7,119 nucleotides of DNA from Spirochaetes bacterium GWF1_49_6. Lineage in GTDB: Bacteria; Spirochaetota; Brevinematia; Brevinematales; GWF1-51-8. Under the pieces are notes generated by a model. It was given only the letters and a program-made list of their open reading frames with translations, searched no databases and was not told where the DNA came from. Every line of letters begins with the position of its first letter. The stretch's first letter is position 1. Shown piece by piece: positions 5,526 through 7,119 of the stretch. A program made the position numbers and the translations under genes. Location of the stretch: positions 1 through 7,119 of the forward strand of contig MIBD01000062.1 in assembly GCA_001829395.1 (NCBI GenBank), given 5' to 3'.

Positions 5526-5586
5526 CATCTCTGCTACACGAGGACAAGCAGAAGGTGCAATGCACTGACCCCTTTTGCTCACGGAT
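5526..5586 (+). repeat. 61-bp direct repeat, copy 2
   Basis: This is the second copy of the repeat at 5433-5493. The 32-base spacer between them holds a GGAT unit (GGCGCGGATGG) and part of a CACAGAGG module (TGCCGCAGAGGCA, 5515-5527), so the whole gap 5362-5636 is repeat material without a gene. Confidence 0.8.
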
Positions 5587-5636
5587 TGCACGGATGAGAA
5601 GGGAAGTGTCTAGGGATTAGGGTATCTATATTGTAG

Positions 5637-6323
5637 TTAAAACCATAATGCTATAGGTTTTATATATAAATATTTTTCTTTTATCTGAGATAGATTTCCA
5701 AAAATACCTATTGATATACCTTCTCCCTGACTTTCTCTAAATTTAAAACTAAGATGATGTGTAAGACTGTAATCTGAAGAACCCGCGTATCGAAGATTAT
5801 TCAGACTTGCATTCATAGCATATTTATATGGTAATGTTTTATAATACTCATCATTATATTGATAGTTTCCAATCTCAATCATATTTTTTGAAAACTCTAT
5901 AAAACCAATTTCTTTTATATTTGTCTTATTTATATTATTGGGAAAAAATTGCGGGACATTAAATTTTTCTCGTATATTAATATAGCATGAATTATTATTA
6001 ATAATTACATTTTTTGATGCAACATCTAATTCAGTATAACAATCCTCATTATTTTCGAGAAATTTGATAATATCGGAAATTTTCTGTTCTGTTTCTTTTG
6101 AAAACTCAAAATTATTTATATCTTTTGAATCCAAAATACCCGATATTTCGCCATTTAGTATTCGTGGTATTCCCCCTTTAACTTTCAATTCGCCACTTTT
6201 TGAAAACTCAGTACTTTTAGTTTCTCTAGTAATGCTATGCTCGCTAATCTGATTATATAGCATATTAATATCATCTTTTGATAAATAGAAATAGTTTTTT
6301 AATTCAAGATTTATCTTTCTCAA
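5637..6323 (-). CDS. AT-rich orphan protein of unknown function
   Basis: The 228-residue product starts at a TTG (6321-6323), with GGAG six bases upstream and an in-frame TAG four codons before, so the start is well fixed. It has no signal peptide or clear membrane segment. The N-terminus FYLSKDDINMLYNQI (12-26) is followed by a charged Ser/Thr stretch and a Gly-containing segment (44-62). The C-terminus has HHLSFKFRESQG (189-200), ISIGIFGNL (203-211) and YLYIKPIALWF. This layout recalls uncharacterised families starting 'YLxxxxLNxLYxQL', such as DUF6414-type proteins, but I cannot assign it firmly. Base composition is far more AT-rich than every neighbour, the Asn/Ile/Lys content is high, and it carries its own consensus promoter. 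Both point to recent acquisition. The position between two toxin-antitoxin-like pairs would suit a defence or selfish cargo gene, which is inference. Confidence 0.8.
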   Translation of the reverse strand: MRKINLELKNYFYLSKDDINMLYNQISEHSITRETKSTEFSKSGELKVKGGIPRILNGEISGILDSKDINNFEFSKETEQKISDIIKFLENNEDCYTELDVASKNVIINNNSCYINIREKFNVPQFFPNNINKTNIKEIGFIEFSKNMIEIGNYQYNDEYYKTLPYKYAMNASLNNLRYAGSSDYSLTHHLSFKFRESQGEGISIGIFGNLSQIKEKYLYIKPIALWF

Positions 6324-6358
6324 ATCTTTCTCCTATAGACCAAAATATAATTATTTTT

Positions 6359-6386
6359 ATTATACATCTATTTTTAATTCTGTCAA
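6359..6386 (-). promoter_or_regulatory. Consensus sigma-70-type promoter
   Basis: On the minus strand a perfect TTGACA (6381-6386) and a perfect TATAAT (6359-6364) are separated by 16 bases. Start is expected near 6352, giving a leader of about 29 bases to the TTG start of the AT-rich gene. It sits exactly at the edge of the AT-rich block, so it probably came with the gene. Confidence 0.8.
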
Positions 6387-6413
6387 TCCCTACGCAGAAA
6401 TCCCGTAAATAAA

Positions 6414-6497
6414 TCTTCTCTGTGTTCTCTGCGTCTCTGTGGTTAGATTCTCCCATCTGCGGGAATCCGCGCGAAATTGGATAATACATTACCGCCG
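6414..6497. repeat. Composite CACAGAGG and GGAT repeats
   Basis: An inverted CACAGAGA module (6414-6444) is followed by CGGGAATCCGCGCGAAATTGG and then GATAATACATTACCGC. The second half closely matches 1455-1489 (AATCCGCG, then a GAAAA-type run, then TAATACAT and TACCGC). The same modules therefore recur in different order on both sides of the window. No gene is seen in 6387-6522. Confidence 0.6.
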
Positions 6498-6522
6498 TGA
6501 AGCGGGGTATATCAAGATGCCA

Positions 6523-6919
6523 TTACCCTGTCTCCGCTTCCCAGAATCCGCGCGGGGAAATGATCTTTACATCACCGTACACTCCGACCGATAGTACCGC
6601 ATTGTCGCCGGTAATCAGATATGCCGCGCCGTTTCGCGCGGCGGTCTCGATAATCGAATCGTCGTCAGTGTCGTCGCAAATCGGTTGGTTGGGAATAGAA
6701 TCGGGAGAAATATGCCTATATCCCGCAGGTACGCAGTTATTTCCGCGACCCGTTCGCGGGGAAGTTTTATCTTTGACGATATTACACGATCCGTTTCACG
6801 TAAAATCTGCTCGGATAAGACGATTTCATGCCGTTTTACGCAAGCTCGAAAACGCTCCGGCATAGACCGCGCGCGATAAACGCCGCGATAATAACGTTTG
6901 TATCGAGCATAAGCTTCAT
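6523..6919 (-). pseudogene. PIN-domain toxin gene, two frameshifts
   Basis: The gene starts at the ATG at 6917-6919 (MKLMLDTNVIIAAF) and ends at TAA 6523-6525. Joined across three frames it gives about 132 residues, normal for the PIN-family toxins of COG1569/PF13470 type, which cut RNA. The first frame stops after SVFELA (TAA at 6836-6838). The second frame carries KRHEIVLSEQILRE and runs to DIGIFLP. The third resumes at DSIPNQPICDDTDDDSII and includes AAYLITGDN and IISPRGFW. Each break, near 6838 and near 6702, is explained by loss of one base. All expected acidic positions survive: the LDTN Asp, the SEQI Glu, the CDDTDDD cluster and the TGDN Asp. It is either a recent pseudogene or contains sequencing errors. 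It overlaps the upstream antitoxin gene by four bases, the usual toxin-antitoxin coupling. Confidence 0.8.
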
Positions 6920-7119
6920 GACACGCTCCGAAATACATCCTCATCGGTCAATATCCCTTCGGGTTCGGCTAACGGGAGCGCCTTGTTTCGCAGTTCGCGG
7001 AATCTCCGTACCGCAAGGTACTGCCGGAGAGACTCGCGCACCAATTCGCTCTGCGGCCGCCCATCCTTCTTACTCAGCGACTTCAATTCGTCAGCCCATT
7101 CTTCCGGGATACGGATTCC
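6916..7119 (-). CDS. Ribbon-helix-helix antitoxin, N-terminus missing
   Basis: Sixty-seven codons are visible, ending in TGA (6916-6918) within an ATGA overlap with the PIN gene start. The N-terminal part lies beyond the window edge. The visible sequence begins GIRIPEEWADELKSLSKKDG, then RPQSELVRESLRQYLAVRRF: a strand, two helices and an RPQSELVRE turn typical of CopG/MetJ-type antitoxins. The charged C-terminal tail (about the last 25 residues) would neutralise the PIN toxin. Such antitoxins bind their own promoter, which here would be outside the window. The frame is open to the edge and looks functional, unlike its toxin partner. Confidence 0.85.
   Translation of the reverse strand, partial: GIRIPEEWADELKSLSKKDGRPQSELVRESLRQYLAVRRFRELRNKALPLAEPEGILTDEDVFRSVS

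Noticed and set aside
4906..5565. 219-codon minus-strand frame over DUF4160, DUF2442 and the repeats
   Set aside because: Two convincing plus-strand genes occupy the same bases, and its N-terminal part is repeat sequence read twice (HCTFCL recurring).
5433..5586. Possible CRISPR array
   Set aside because: There are only two repeats, 61 bases long, with six differences and a spacer made of other repeat modules. No cas gene is in the window.
6497..6865. 122-codon plus-strand frame over the PIN gene
   Set aside because: It is antisense to the PIN coding sequence, which keeps all catalytic motifs across its three frames.

Overview
The window looks like a stretch of chromosome from an uncultured, moderately GC-rich bacterium, probably with a Gram-negative type of envelope: the largest gene encodes a predicted lipoprotein with a periplasmic or surface sugar-hydrolase domain. 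I cannot place it taxonomically. Coding density is low. The gaps are full of degenerate GGAT/GAAT-type and CACAGAGG-type intergenic repeats, hairpins and mobile-element debris, so this is an accessory region.

Layout: (1) 50-643 (+) encodes a small CBS-like/PAS-like sensory protein. (2) 644-1632 has no credible gene but is highly structured. It holds two copies of a stem-rich element, one at 763-957 on the + strand and one at 1035-1248 on the - strand. They share a hairpin, a linker and an internal loop in sequence, while their long-range helices have different sequences but still pair. (3) 1633-3990 (-) encodes a modular GH63-like glycoside hydrolase lipoprotein. It has a good promoter and, upstream of the -35 box, a LacI-family-like operator. 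(4) 3991-4834 holds intergenic repeats, a + strand terminator, a long hairpin and the left end of an IS30-family element. The IS remnant keeps a promoter and an RBS-sequestering hairpin, but its transposase stops after 30 codons. (5) 4835-5361 (+) is a two-gene DUF4160-DUF2442 operon with a consensus-like promoter placed so close to the first ATG that the leader would be about 10 nt. (6) 5362-5636 has 61-bp direct repeats that differ only by transitions. (7) 5637-6323 (-) is a very AT-rich orphan gene, clearly different in base composition, with a TTG start and a promoter with perfect TTGACA/TATAAT hexamers. (8) 6523-7119 (-) is a ribbon-helix-helix antitoxin (N-terminus outside the window) followed by a PIN-domain toxin gene broken by two single-base frameshifts.

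Regions 4 to 8 read as a small gene-exchange area: an IS scar, two toxin-antitoxin-like pairs (one degenerate) and a foreign AT-rich gene. The glycosidase is probably a separate, sugar-regulated metabolic gene. The most interesting item is the paired structured element in 763-1248, because helix-preserving differences between its two copies argue for selection on a folded RNA or single-stranded DNA.
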